A stretch of 31,313 bases of DNA from Bacteroidales bacterium (GCA_029939445.1 JAOZSY010000005.1:1-31313); one strand, 5' to 3'. Positions 14,763-24,247 are shown, counted from the stretch's first letter. Numbers and translations: made by a program. The notes: generated from the sequence alone by a model not told the origin.

Positions 14763-16049
14763 ATGACAAAAGGATTAGATAGACATAAAGCTCCAAAAAT
14801 AAACGCGATAGAGTCGGTTGATATAACTATGCCTGTGCGCTATGAACTATCAAATGGTACTGAGGTGTTTGTTTTTAATAATGACAATCAAAATTTATTG
14901 AAAATAGAATTTGTTTTTGATGGAGCGGGTACGTCATACTCACCAAAACCATTAGTTGCTAGTGCGGCTAATGCTATGATTACAGAGTCTACAACTAATT
15001 ATTCTTCAGCTGATTTAGCTGATAAAATTGATTACTTTGGGGCTTCTTTCGAAACTAAAATATCAAGAGATACTGCATCGGTATCGCTTTATACTTTAAA
15101 TAAATACCTTAAGGATACGCTGCCTCTACTTCAGGACGTAATAATGAATGCCGATTATAAGAAAGAAGAATTGGAGGTTTATTTGTCGCGAAAGAGACAA
15201 GAGTTTATGGTTAATTCTCAAAAAGTAGATTTTATAGCACGACAAAATTTTACTAAAATACTTTTTGGAGAAAATCATCCTTATGGAGTATTTTCGGTAT
15301 TAGAGGATTATGATAATATTAATAGCGAAGATTTGTTGAATTATCATAAGTATACATATATAGATGGTAAACATAAAATTTTTATTGCAGGTAAATTTGG
15401 AGAAGAAGAACTTGAACTATTGGAGAATCTTTTTGCAAGGATGCGAGTAGTAGAAAATCAAAAACTTGAACTTGATTGGGAAATTAAACCTAGCCTTGAT
15501 AAATATACCTTTATAGCTAAGGAAGGTTCTGTTCAGAATGCCATAAGAATGGGTTTTGTTGGTGTAAGACGAAACCATGAAGACTATAATGGATTAAGAA
15601 TTCTTACAACATTTCTTGGAGGATACTTTGGTAGTCGCTTGATGAGTAATATTAGAGAAGACAAAGGTTATACTTATGGTATTGGTGCTGCACATAGTTC
15701 GTTTAGGAAAGAGGCGGTTTTCTTTATTTCTACAGAGGTAAAAACGGAAGTTGTAGAAGATACAATTTCTGAGATTAGAAAAGAAATTGAAAGATTAAAG
15801 AATGAACAAATATCTAAAGAAGAGTTATATACTGTAACAAATTATTTGCAAGGTAGTTTTCAGCGACAGTTTGATGGTAGCTTTGCATTAATGGCTAAAT
15901 TTGTAAATGTTAATATGAATAGTATTGATTATTCATATTATTATAATTATATTGAAGAAGTAAAAAATATTGATGCAATAAAGCTACAGGCTTTAGCGCA
16001 AAAATATTTTGATAAAGATAATTTTTATATATTAAATGTTGGTAATTAA
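14763..16049 (+). CDS. M16-family peptidase homologue without the zinc-binding site
   Basis: The 428-residue protein has the two-lobe M16B (insulinase/processing-peptidase) layout. The HxxEH zinc motif expected around 67-71 is replaced: SAANA in the context LVASAANAMITEST gives S67, N70 and A71 in place of His, Glu and His. The second-lobe motif GGYFGSRLMSNIREDKGYTY is well kept. It therefore resembles the non-catalytic beta subunits that pair with an active M16 partner, but no partner gene is next to it. There is no signal peptide, so it should be cytoplasmic. It sits 12 bases after the anti-sigma-like gene and 13 before the secreted CHU_C protein, in one operon. A substrate-binding or chaperone role is possible; none is demonstrated. 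Confidence 0.88.
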   Translation: MTKGLDRHKAPKINAIESVDITMPVRYELSNGTEVFVFNNDNQNLLKIEFVFDGAGTSYSPKPLVASAANAMITESTTNYSSADLADKIDYFGASFETKISRDTASVSLYTLNKYLKDTLPLLQDVIMNADYKKEELEVYLSRKRQEFMVNSQKVDFIARQNFTKILFGENHPYGVFSVLEDYDNINSEDLLNYHKYTYIDGKHKIFIAGKFGEEELELLENLFARMRVVENQKLELDWEIKPSLDKYTFIAKEGSVQNAIRMGFVGVRRNHEDYNGLRILTTFLGGYFGSRLMSNIREDKGYTYGIGAAHSSFRKEAVFFISTEVKTEVVEDTISEIRKEIERLKNEQISKEELYTVTNYLQGSFQRQFDGSFALMAKFVNVNMNSIDYSYYYNYIEEVKNIDAIKLQALAQKYFDKDNFYILNVGN

Positions 16050-16062
16050 ATAATAATAAACT

Positions 16063-19000
16063 ATGAAAATTTTTAAATTATTGATTGTACTACTGATGAT
16101 AACAGGAAGTACATATTTTGCGAAAGCAAGTCACTATATGGGTGGTGAAATTACATGGAAGTGTATTCCTACTGGGCAACCCAATGCTGGTAAATTTATT
16201 TTCACTATGAAAGTTTACCGAGAGTGTGGAGGTATTCTTTTTACAAATTATCAAACTTTAAATTCTACTACTCCTGCTGGAAATATACCAATGTCTCTTT
16301 TAGCTGGTTGGCCAAAAGACTTATCACCAGATTGCAATATTGGTGGTTTTGGTGGTACTACCGTTACAGAGATTACTTGTGCTGGAGCTGAATTAAGTGG
16401 TGCAGATAATACAGGTGCTGTTTCAGAATATGTATATAGATCAGGACCAATTCAAATTAGTGGAGTGCCACCTGCATCAGGTTGGACATTCTCTTGGGGT
16501 TCATGCTGTAGAAATCCTGCCACTAATGTAACGGGTATGCCGTCTTGGAAATTAAGAGCAAAGATGTTCCCTTATAATGCTCAAAATACATACCCTTGTT
16601 TTGATAATTCTCCGGTATTTGCAGAAGTTGCACGTACAGTTATTTCTGCAGGATATCCTTTTGAGTATAATCATAATGCTTTTGATGAGGAGTTGGATGT
16701 GCTACATTTTGAGTGGGGGCAACCAATGACATCGTCAGTAACAACACCGTTGACCTATGCTGCGGGATATTCTTATACTAGCCCATTACCAAGTACTACG
16801 CAGAATCCTAATAATATAGCAGGTACTGTTGACCCAGATATTGGAACGATATCCTTTTTGTCATATACAACTGGTGCTTTTGTTACATCGGTAAAAGTAA
16901 CTGCATTTAAATGTGGTATTAAAGTGGCAGAGATTTGGCGAGATATTCAGGTAGTAATGCTTCCGGCAGGTATCAATAATCCACCGGTAGTAAATCCACC
17001 ATTAAATATGGGAACAACTTTTACTGATACTGTTTATGCTGGAGAAATTGTAGATTTTTATCTTAACGGTCAGGATATTGAATTCCTTCCAGATGGTAAT
17101 CCTCAAACAATGGAAATTCAAGCTACGGGACCTCAATTTGGCGACTATGTTGCGCCAGTGGGTTCTTCTCCAGCAACGTTTTCTACAACAACAGGATGCT
17201 TGGCAGCACCTTGTGCTACTCTAACTCCTGCTCCACATTCTAGTAACCCTTTAACAGGCTTATTTGCGATTCAAACTCACTTTACATGGCAAACAGAATG
17301 TGTACATTTAGCAGTAAATACAGGATGTGGAATTACATCAAATGTGTATAATTTTGTTTTAAAAGTATTGGATAATTATTGTCCTGCACCTGCACTGAAT
17401 TATAGTGTTATTTCTATTACTGTTCTTCCAAAACCAACTATTCCTAGTCCAGAGATTCAATGTGTTTCGGTAGATCCTACTACAGGAGATGTTTCTTTGG
17501 AGTGGAGTTTAGAAGAAGATAGTATGATTACTTTTCAAAGTTATAGAATATATAGTAGTTCTACCCAGGCTGGTCCGTATGATGAGATTGATAGTATATT
17601 TAATTATAATATTTTAAGCTACACACATGTAGGAGCTAATGCTCAGGATTCAATTAAGTATTATTTTGTACAAACAATTTCTGGTTGTCCTGGTTATGTT
17701 GGTGCTACCGATGCAGATACTTTTGCAACAATAAAAGTGGATGTAGCTTTCGATAATGTAAATATGGAAGCAGATGTTAGTTGGAATCCTTCTTCAGACC
17801 CATTATTATCATCTTCTACAGGATGGTATCAGATTTATCGTAAGAAAGTAAATACAGCTTGGGAGTTTGTTGATTCCACTCAAAATACATTCTTCTCTGA
17901 ACCAATGAAACAATGTGATGATGAGGTTAAATATTACGTAACTATAGAAGATACATTGGTAATTGATACAATAGGAGCTATGCCTCATAATTGTATTAGT
18001 ACATCAAGTATAGGCAAAGATCTATTCTTTGATTATACAGCTCCAAATATTCCAGTAATTGACACAGTAAGTATTAATAGAGCTACTGGTAATGTTGAAA
18101 TATCTTGGGATGTTAATGGTGCTGGAGATACTGGCGGGTATATTATTTACCTAATGGTAAATGGAAGTGCTACAGCAATTGATACTGTTTATGGAATTAA
18201 TACAATTAGTTATATTGATGCTATAAATAATGCCTGTGGTGCTAATGGCTTTAATACATATGTGATTGCAGCTATAGATACTTGTATGACAAACGTTAGC
18301 CCTTATGGCGATGAGGTTAGTACAATGAGTCTTACAGCATCAAAAGATATTTGTGATGATATGATAACCCTAAACTGGACAGCTTATAGTAATATGCCTA
18401 GTGGACTTGGTTCGTATGATATATACGCAATTGAAAATGGTGGAGCACCAGTTTTATTAAATTCAGGCTTATCTACAATAACATCTTATGTGCATACAGG
18501 ACTTAATAATGGCTCTATTTACGACTATTTTATTAAGGCAGTAAGTCTTGATGGTACTAAAACAAGTACATCTTGTTTGGTTAATATGTTGGCAAATAAG
18601 CCTAATCAACCAAAGTTCATTTATGTTCGTTCGGCAAGTGTATATCCTGGCAATAGTGGAGGTGTTGATTTATTAATACATACAGATACATCGGCAAAGG
18701 TTAGTAATTATAGAATAGAGCGTTCTGTAGATAACTTAGTTTGGGATGTATTAAATACCCTCACACCGGATTTTACTAATCCTACAATAGCATATAATGA
18801 TGCTGCTGCAGCGGTTAGTACTACTCCATATTATTATCGTGCAGTTGTGATAGATAGCTGTGGTAATGATGCATTAGTTTCTGTTAATGCAAGAAGTATT
18901 CTGTTGAAATCAGAATCTGGAGATAGTCTTAAAAATAAAGTAAGTTGGACTCCATATTTAGGTTTTGATGGGGGTGTAACTAGTTATGAAGTATATCGTG

Positions 19001-19476
19001 CTATTGATGGAGAATGGGATCCAATGCCGGTTGTTACCTTACCTTCAACACAAACTTATTTTAGTGATGATGTAACTGCTTATAGCAATCAAGGAGGTTT
19101 GTTTGAATATTATGTAGTAGCAAAAGAAGGTCCTGGTACTATTTATAATTTTAATGATATGGCTAGATCAAATAGTAGCTCTTTAGTTCAAAAGCCACGT
19201 TTATATGTTCCAACTGCATTTAACCCAACTAGTAATTCAGTGAAAAATAGAATATTTACTCCAGAAGGAGTATTTATTAACTCTTCAGATTACTTATTTA
19301 TAGTTTATAGTCGCTGGGGTCAGAAAATTTATGAATCAACAGAAGTTGGCGAAGGCTGGGATGGTACATATAATGATGAAGATGCTGCTGGTGGAGTTTA
19401 TACTTACTACATTAGATTTACATCATCTAATGGCATTACATTTGAAGATAGAGGTACTGTAACATTAATTAGGTAA
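16063..19476 (+). CDS. large secreted fibronectin-like protein with T9SS type B (CHU_C) C-terminus
   Basis: The 1137-residue protein has a cleavable signal peptide (about 1-22, cleavage near YFAKA-SHYMGG). The N-terminal region opens with SHYMGGEITW, seen in many large Bacteroidota gliding/adhesin proteins. The middle (about 455-1040) contains repeated beta-sandwich units of fibronectin type III character (for example around VSLEWSLEE, ADVSWNPSS, VEISWDVNG, ITLNWTAYS, NKVSWTPYL). The last about 90 residues are CHU_C (RLYVPTAFNPTS..., SRWGQKIYES, GWDGTYN, ending GTVTLIR), the type B signal for T9SS export and surface attachment. It ends the sigma-factor operon and is followed by a strong terminator. 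An adhesin or surface-layer role is likely; no catalytic domain was recognised. Confidence 0.88.
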   Translation: MKIFKLLIVLLMITGSTYFAKASHYMGGEITWKCIPTGQPNAGKFIFTMKVYRECGGILFTNYQTLNSTTPAGNIPMSLLAGWPKDLSPDCNIGGFGGTTVTEITCAGAELSGADNTGAVSEYVYRSGPIQISGVPPASGWTFSWGSCCRNPATNVTGMPSWKLRAKMFPYNAQNTYPCFDNSPVFAEVARTVISAGYPFEYNHNAFDEELDVLHFEWGQPMTSSVTTPLTYAAGYSYTSPLPSTTQNPNNIAGTVDPDIGTISFLSYTTGAFVTSVKVTAFKCGIKVAEIWRDIQVVMLPAGINNPPVVNPPLNMGTTFTDTVYAGEIVDFYLNGQDIEFLPDGNPQTMEIQATGPQFGDYVAPVGSSPATFSTTTGCLAAPCATLTPAPHSSNPLTGLFAIQTHFTWQTECVHLAVNTGCGITSNVYNFVLKVLDNYCPAPALNYSVISITVLPKPTIPSPEIQCVSVDPTTGDVSLEWSLEEDSMITFQSYRIYSSSTQAGPYDEIDSIFNYNILSYTHVGANAQDSIKYYFVQTISGCPGYVGATDADTFATIKVDVAFDNVNMEADVSWNPSSDPLLSSSTGWYQIYRKKVNTAWEFVDSTQNTFFSEPMKQCDDEVKYYVTIEDTLVIDTIGAMPHNCISTSSIGKDLFFDYTAPNIPVIDTVSINRATGNVEISWDVNGAGDTGGYIIYLMVNGSATAIDTVYGINTISYIDAINNACGANGFNTYVIAAIDTCMTNVSPYGDEVSTMSLTASKDICDDMITLNWTAYSNMPSGLGSYDIYAIENGGAPVLLNSGLSTITSYVHTGLNNGSIYDYFIKAVSLDGTKTSTSCLVNMLANKPNQPKFIYVRSASVYPGNSGGVDLLIHTDTSAKVSNYRIERSVDNLVWDVLNTLTPDFTNPTIAYNDAAAAVSTTPYYYRAVVIDSCGNDALVSVNARSILLKSESGDSLKNKVSWTPYLGFDGGVTSYEVYRAIDGEWDPMPVVTLPSTQTYFSDDVTAYSNQGGLFEYYVVAKEGPGTIYNFNDMARSNSSSLVQKPRLYVPTAFNPTSNSVKNRIFTPEGVFINSSDYLFIVYSRWGQKIYESTEVGEGWDGTYNDEDAAGGVYTYYIRFTSSNGITFEDRGTVTLIR

Positions 19477-19500
19477 ACTAATAATAAACAGATAATTACA

Positions 19501-19537
19501 AAAATGGCCAATGATTATTTTCATTGGCCATTTTTTT
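19501..19537 (+). terminator. strong intrinsic terminator of the sigma/T9SS operon
   Basis: A perfect 14-bp stem (19501-19514 with 19521-19534) with a 6-base TTATTT loop is followed by T residues. It starts 25 bases after the stop of the large CHU_C protein. It is the strongest terminator in the window and separates the operon from guaB. Confidence 0.93.
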
Positions 19538-19568
19538 GCATAAAGCACGGAAATAATTATTAATTTCG
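19535..19568 (+). promoter_or_regulatory. candidate promoter of guaB
   Basis: TTTG (19535-19538), 22 bases, then TAATTTCG (19561-19568) fits TTG-N17-23-TAnnTTTG with one mismatch. The leader would be about 65 bases. A second -7 box, TATTTTTG (19609-19616), lies closer to the ATG without a well-spaced -33 element. Either could be used. Confidence 0.4.
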
Positions 19569-19640
19569 CAGCTATTATTTGCATACTGATATATTGTATC
19601 AAGGTTGCTATTTTTGGATATATAATTATAGAAAAAGATT

Positions 19641-21104
19641 ATGATGGATGACAAAATTTATGCCGAAGGCTTAACGTATGATGATGTTCTACTAGTGCCT
19701 GAATATTCTGATGTGTTGCCAAGAGAGGTAACTCTTAAAACTAAGTTTACTAGAAATATTGAGATCAATATTCCAGTAGTATCAGCGGCAATGGATACCG
19801 TTACTGACTCGAAGATGGCAATAGCTATGGCTCAAGAAGGAGGTATAGGTGTTATTCATAAGAATATGTCCATAAAGAAGCAGGCAGAAGAAGTTCATCA
19901 GGTGAAACGTGCCGAAAATGGTATGATTATTAATCCTGTAACTATTAATGAAGATGCAATTGTAGGCGATGCCTTAGCTTTAATGAAGAAGTATTCTATT
20001 GGAGGTATTCCAGTAGTAAGAGATAAAAATAAACTTGTTGGCATAGTGTCGAATCGTGATCTTCGTTTCGAGAAAAAATTAAATCGCCCAATTACTGAGG
20101 TGATGACTTCAGAAAATATAATTACAACTTCAGAGTTTACTGATTTTGATAAGGCTGCAGATATTCTTCAAGAATTTAAGATTGAAAAACTGCCTGTTGT
20201 AGATAATGATGGATTACTAATAGGTTTAATAACTTATAAGGATATTATAAAGATAAAAGCTCGACCAAATGCATCAAAAGATGAACGAGGTAGATTGAGA
20301 GTTGCTGCTGCAGTTGGTGTAACTAGTGATACTTTAGAGCGAGTAGCAGCCTTATATGAGATGGGTGTTGACGCTATTACTGTAGATACTGCTCATGGTC
20401 ATTCTAAAGGAGTGATTGAGATGGTAAAGACAATTAAATCAAAATTCCCTAAGTTGGATATGGTAGTTGGTAATATTGCAACTGCTGAAGCAGCTTTAGC
20501 ACTTGTTGAGGCTGGAGCTGATGCTGTAAAAGTTGGTATTGGCCCAGGTTCTATTTGTACTACCCGTATTGTTGCAGGTGTTGGATATCCTCAGCTTAGT
20601 GCTGTAATGAATGTAGCTGAAGCCCTAAAAGGAACAGGTGTTCCAGTAATTGCTGATGGAGGTATTCGCTATAGTGGCGATATTGTAAAAGCAATTGTTG
20701 CAGGCGGGCATAGTGTAATGCTAGGTTCTCTTTTTGCAGGAGTGGATGAAGCTCCAGGTGAAACTATCATTTTTGAAGGAAGAAAATATAAGTCTTATCG
20801 TGGAATGGGTTCTATAGAAGCAATGGAGGATGGTTCAAAGGATAGATATTTTCAGGATGCTGAAGATGATATTAAGAAACTTGTGCCAGAAGGTATTGTT
20901 GGTAGAGTAGCATATAAAGGCCAAGTAGGAGAGGTGGTTCATCAATTAATTGGTGGTTTGCGTGCTGGAATGGGATACTGTGGTGCTAAATGCATAGAAG
21001 ATTTAATGGGTGCTAAGTTTGTTAAGATATCACCAGCAGGAATGGTAGAAAGCCATCCTCATGATATTATAATTACTAGAGAAGCTCCTAATTATAGCCG
21101 ATAA
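19641..21104 (+). CDS. guaB: IMP dehydrogenase
   Basis: The 487-residue protein oxidises IMP to XMP with NAD+, the rate-limiting step of GMP synthesis, in the cytoplasm. The TIM-barrel catalytic domain is split by two CBS domains (about 96-145 and 153-205). The catalytic loop reads GPGSICTTR, with nucleophile C306. YRGMGSIEAM and the IGGLRAGMGYCGA segment complete the active site. The length is normal for a bacterial enzyme. The ATG at 19641 is followed directly by another at 19644; either gives essentially the same protein. It appears to be transcribed alone, between a terminator upstream and a hairpin-rich region downstream. Confidence 0.97.
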   Translation: MMDDKIYAEGLTYDDVLLVPEYSDVLPREVTLKTKFTRNIEINIPVVSAAMDTVTDSKMAIAMAQEGGIGVIHKNMSIKKQAEEVHQVKRAENGMIINPVTINEDAIVGDALALMKKYSIGGIPVVRDKNKLVGIVSNRDLRFEKKLNRPITEVMTSENIITTSEFTDFDKAADILQEFKIEKLPVVDNDGLLIGLITYKDIIKIKARPNASKDERGRLRVAAAVGVTSDTLERVAALYEMGVDAITVDTAHGHSKGVIEMVKTIKSKFPKLDMVVGNIATAEAALALVEAGADAVKVGIGPGSICTTRIVAGVGYPQLSAVMNVAEALKGTGVPVIADGGIRYSGDIVKAIVAGGHSVMLGSLFAGVDEAPGETIIFEGRKYKSYRGMGSIEAMEDGSKDRYFQDAEDDIKKLVPEGIVGRVAYKGQVGEVVHQLIGGLRAGMGYCGAKCIEDLMGAKFVKISPAGMVESHPHDIIITREAPNYSR

Positions 21105-21110
21105 AGATAT

Positions 21111-21169
21111 TTCATAAATAGAACAGGCTTTTATAGAGTTTGTTCTATTTGTTTATAGCTATTTATGAA
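21111..21169 (+). terminator. alternative hairpins downstream of guaB, possible terminator
   Basis: Arm A (21111-21125) can pair in two mutually exclusive ways. AAATAGAACA (21116-21125) pairs perfectly with TGTTCTATTT (21141-21150). TTCATAAATAG (21111-21121) pairs perfectly with CTATTTATGAA (21159-21169). The first hairpin ends in a short T-rich stretch and could terminate guaB transcription. Two alternative folds could also reflect a processing or attenuation structure. Confidence 0.5.
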
Positions 21170-21239
21170 TAATAAAACTAAAAGATTTACGTTTAAGTAA
21201 ATTAATATTTTAATTAATTTTATATATGAAACAAACATG

Positions 21240-21277
21240 ATAAAATAATTATTTATTATACAATAAAATAATTATTT
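21240..21277 (+). repeat. 15-bp direct repeat, AT-rich
   Basis: ATAAAATAATTATTT occurs at 21240-21254 and exactly again at 21263-21277. Each copy contains the palindrome AAATAATTATTT. It lies in the guaB/PPIase intergenic region, just ahead of the GC-rich hairpin. Function unknown; a protein-binding pair of sites is possible. Confidence 0.6.
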
Positions 21278-21279
21278 TT

Positions 21280-21321
21280 TTATGTGACTGCACCTGCCTG
21301 CGGTAGGCAGGTATCACATAA
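21280..21321. repeat. REP-like GC-rich palindrome
   Basis: An inner 8-bp stem, ACCTGCCT (21292-21299) with AGGCAGGT (21305-21312), closes a GCGGT loop. Outer 8-bp arms TTATGTGA (21280-21287) and TCACATAA (21314-21321) flank it. The core is far more GC-rich than the surrounding DNA, which suggests a mobile or dispersed repeat. Similar CCTGCC...GGCAGG palindromes are common between genes in Bacteroidota genomes. It ends 18 bases before the next ATG, so it would fold in that gene's mRNA leader. Confidence 0.7.
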
Positions 21322-21339
21322 TTAAAAAATTTTAAAAAT

Positions 21340-23325
21340 ATGAAACGAGTAATTTTTGGATTAATTATCCTATTTGTAACATCACTTGTTGGTTTTTCGC
21401 AGAAAGACTATTCAAAAACACTATTAAGTATTGATCAGACGGATTATACTTTTGGCGAATTTATGTATGTTTATAATAAGAATAATGGTAATGATAATTT
21501 AAGTGTTGAAACAAAAAACTTAAACGAATACCTTGATTTATATGTAAATTTTAGGTTGAAAGTTAAAGAAGCTGAAGATAGAGGAATGGATACATCAGCT
21601 GCTTTTAAAAATGAATTGGCAGGTTATCGCACTCAGTTAGCAAAACCATACCTTACGGATAAAAGTATAGACGAAGTAATACTAAAGGAAGCATACGAAA
21701 GACTGCAGTGGGATATGCGAGCAAGCCATATTCTATTAACAGTTCCAAAGGATGTTTCTGATAACGATTCAATAGCAAAAGTGGCTTATGATAAATTGAT
21801 TGATATTAGAAATCAGATAATCGACGGTAAGGATTTCTCGGCAATGGCAAAGAAGTACTCTGATGATCCATCGGCAAAGGATAAGCCTGCTGGTAGAAAT
21901 AGTAATGCTGTATCTGGTAATGGTGGTGATTTAGGATATTTCACTGCTTTTTATATGGTTTATCCTTTCGAAACTGCTGTTTATAATACTGAAGTAGGAG
22001 AAGTAAGTATGCCTATTCGTACACAATTTGGATACCATATTGTAAAAGTTTATGATAAAATTCCTGAGTTAGGAAAAATAGAGGTTAAGCATATTAATGT
22101 AAAGCCAAAGACTAATGATTTGAAAGCTGATGCTGATGCTCAGGCGAAGATAAAAGAGATTAGCGAAGAAATAAAAAGTGGTAAGAAAACATTTGAAGAG
22201 GCTGCTATGCAATATTCTGATGATAAAGGGTCGTCAGCAAAAGGTGGGCTTTTGCCTGTTTTTGAGGTAAGTAGAATGGTGCCTGAGTTTATTAGTGCAA
22301 TAAGTAAACTAGATGTTGGTGAAATGTCAGTGCCAGTAAAAACTCAATATGGATGGCATTTAATAAAGCTAGTAAAGACTATTACACTTCCTGAATATGA
22401 AAAATATCTTCCTACTCTAAAGACAAAAGTGGCTCGCGACAGTAGATCAAATAGAAGTAAAGAGGTAGCTATCTCAAAGTTTAAAGCAGAGTTTAGTTTT
22501 AAAGAATACCCTAAAAATATAGAGAGCTTCTATTCTGTAATTGATTCGTCAATCTACACTAATAAATGGACAATTAATAAAGCCGATGGTTTTTCTAAGA
22601 TTTTATTTAAATTGGAACGCAGAAAATATACTCAACAAGACTTTGCTGTCTATGTAGAGGATAACCAAGTTATGAAGCATAAAGGTACTATTAGATATTT
22701 TACTGATAAGCTTTATGCTCAATGGGTAGAGAAGGAAGTGCTAGCATATAAAAACTCAAAATTGGAAGAACAATATTCTGATTTCAGAATGCTAGTACAA
22801 GAGTATCATGATGGAATATTACTTTTTGCAATTAGTGATGAAGAAATATGGGGAAAGGCAATAAAAGACACCTTAGGTTTGGAAACTTTTTATGAAGCTA
22901 ATAAATCTAACTATATGTGGCAAGAGCGTATTGATGCAATAATATATAAATGCAGCACTGATTCAATTGCAGAGTTTGTAAAGAAATCATTAGCCGATAA
23001 TATTAGTGTAGATTCATTATTTAGTATAGTAAATAAAAACTCGGCACTGAATCTTCACTACGAAAGTAATAAGTACGAAGCTGGAAGCAGTGATATTATT
23101 GATCAGATAAAGCATGAAAAAGGAATATCTAATATTGTAAAAGTGGGTTCAACATATTATGTAGTAGATGTTAAAGATATAATTACATCTACTAATAAGT
23201 CGCTTGATGAGGCTCGTGGAATAATTACTGCAGATTACCAGAACGAATTGGAAAAGAACTGGATTATTGATCTAAATAAAAATCATAAGGTAGTTATTGA
23301 TAAAGAATTATTAAATATAGAATAA
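21340..23325 (+). CDS. periplasmic parvulin-type peptidyl-prolyl isomerase with two PpiC domains
   Basis: The 661-residue protein has a signal peptide (about 1-20, cleavage near VGFSQ-KDYS). An N-terminal helical chaperone region follows. Two parvulin domains start at MRASHILLTVP (about 127-235) and at EVKHINVKP (about 245-345); both keep the GGDLG/GGLLP and FGYHIVKV/YGWHLIKL motifs of the fold. The C-terminal third (about 350-661) is helical and has no recognised domain. Parvulins catalyse cis-trans isomerisation at proline and, in the periplasm, help outer-membrane proteins fold, as SurA does. It is the first of a group with a lipoprotein and a second parvulin protein, which suggests a shared outer-membrane-biogenesis job. 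Confidence 0.92.
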   Translation: MKRVIFGLIILFVTSLVGFSQKDYSKTLLSIDQTDYTFGEFMYVYNKNNGNDNLSVETKNLNEYLDLYVNFRLKVKEAEDRGMDTSAAFKNELAGYRTQLAKPYLTDKSIDEVILKEAYERLQWDMRASHILLTVPKDVSDNDSIAKVAYDKLIDIRNQIIDGKDFSAMAKKYSDDPSAKDKPAGRNSNAVSGNGGDLGYFTAFYMVYPFETAVYNTEVGEVSMPIRTQFGYHIVKVYDKIPELGKIEVKHINVKPKTNDLKADADAQAKIKEISEEIKSGKKTFEEAAMQYSDDKGSSAKGGLLPVFEVSRMVPEFISAISKLDVGEMSVPVKTQYGWHLIKLVKTITLPEYEKYLPTLKTKVARDSRSNRSKEVAISKFKAEFSFKEYPKNIESFYSVIDSSIYTNKWTINKADGFSKILFKLERRKYTQQDFAVYVEDNQVMKHKGTIRYFTDKLYAQWVEKEVLAYKNSKLEEQYSDFRMLVQEYHDGILLFAISDEEIWGKAIKDTLGLETFYEANKSNYMWQERIDAIIYKCSTDSIAEFVKKSLADNISVDSLFSIVNKNSALNLHYESNKYEAGSSDIIDQIKHEKGISNIVKVGSTYYVVDVKDIITSTNKSLDEARGIITADYQNELEKNWIIDLNKNHKVVIDKELLNIE

Positions 23326-23386
23326 TCTAAAAATAGTAGTAATCTCCTAAAACATTAGCAGATTGTTATTAGCGTATGAAATGAAT

Positions 23387-24238
23387 ATGAAAAATATACT
23401 TTATATACTGTTATTAAGTTTTATCCTTATAGGTTGTATTAACAATACTGATGAAGGAAAGGTGGTTGCTGTAGCATATGATAATAATCTATTTGAATCA
23501 AATCTTAACGGTATAGTTCCCAATGAGAGTACTGCTAATGATAGTGCAATAATGATATCAGTTTATATTAATAATTGGATGCGAGAGCAATCTATTTTGC
23601 ATAAAGCTAATTCATCTTACGTTAAGTCTGTTGAGGAGAAAGCAATAATAGACAAAAGAGTTGAAGAATATAAGAACTCTTTAATTATTTATAATTTTGA
23701 GAGAAGATTTGTAGCTCAATATCTTGACACGATTGTCCAATATGCTGAAATAGAGAATTTTTATTCTAATAATAAGAAAGAATTTATGCTTAAGGATGAT
23801 ATTGTGCAGGTAGCATACCTTAAGTTTTATTCAGACGAAAAAAATTTAAAGCAAGTACGAGCTCTAATGAGATCGTATAGTAGCGAGGATATAGTAAGAA
23901 TAAAAAGTATTGCAGATGAAAATGCTGTTAATTATCTTTTAGAAGAAAACACATGGATTCTATTTGATGATTTGGTAAAGGAAATTCCATTACAGACTTA
24001 TAATAAAAGTCTATACCTTAAGAACAATAAGTATGTAGAAGTAAAAGACTCGGCCTTTACTTATATGCTGCGGGTTAATGAATATAGAATTAGAAATAAT
24101 TATTCTCCTATTAGCTTTGAAGAAGATAGAATAAGGAGATTAATTATTAATATTAGGAAGATGCAGATGGTGGAGAAACTGCATAATGATATTTTTGAGG
24201 AGGCTCAAAAAGATGGTAAAATAAATATCAAAAATTAA
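23387..24238 (+). CDS. lipoprotein associated with periplasmic PPIases, no PPIase domain
   Basis: From the ATG at 23387 the protein is 283 residues with a lipoprotein signal (lipobox LIGC, C17). An in-frame TTG at 23363 and an ATG at 23381 are possible, but both would lengthen the signal without need. The body is predicted mostly helical and resembles the N-terminal SurA-type chaperone helices. It includes EIENFYSNNKKEF, a segment typical of the linker before a parvulin domain. No parvulin motifs are present after it, so the isomerase domain seems lost or replaced. It lies 61 bases after the first parvulin gene and 9 before the second. A membrane-tethered chaperone subunit is the best guess. 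Confidence 0.8.
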   Translation: MKNILYILLLSFILIGCINNTDEGKVVAVAYDNNLFESNLNGIVPNESTANDSAIMISVYINNWMREQSILHKANSSYVKSVEEKAIIDKRVEEYKNSLIIYNFERRFVAQYLDTIVQYAEIENFYSNNKKEFMLKDDIVQVAYLKFYSDEKNLKQVRALMRSYSSEDIVRIKSIADENAVNYLLEENTWILFDDLVKEIPLQTYNKSLYLKNNKYVEVKDSAFTYMLRVNEYRIRNNYSPISFEEDRIRRLIINIRKMQMVEKLHNDIFEEAQKDGKINIKN

Positions 24239-24247
24239 AAACTCAAT

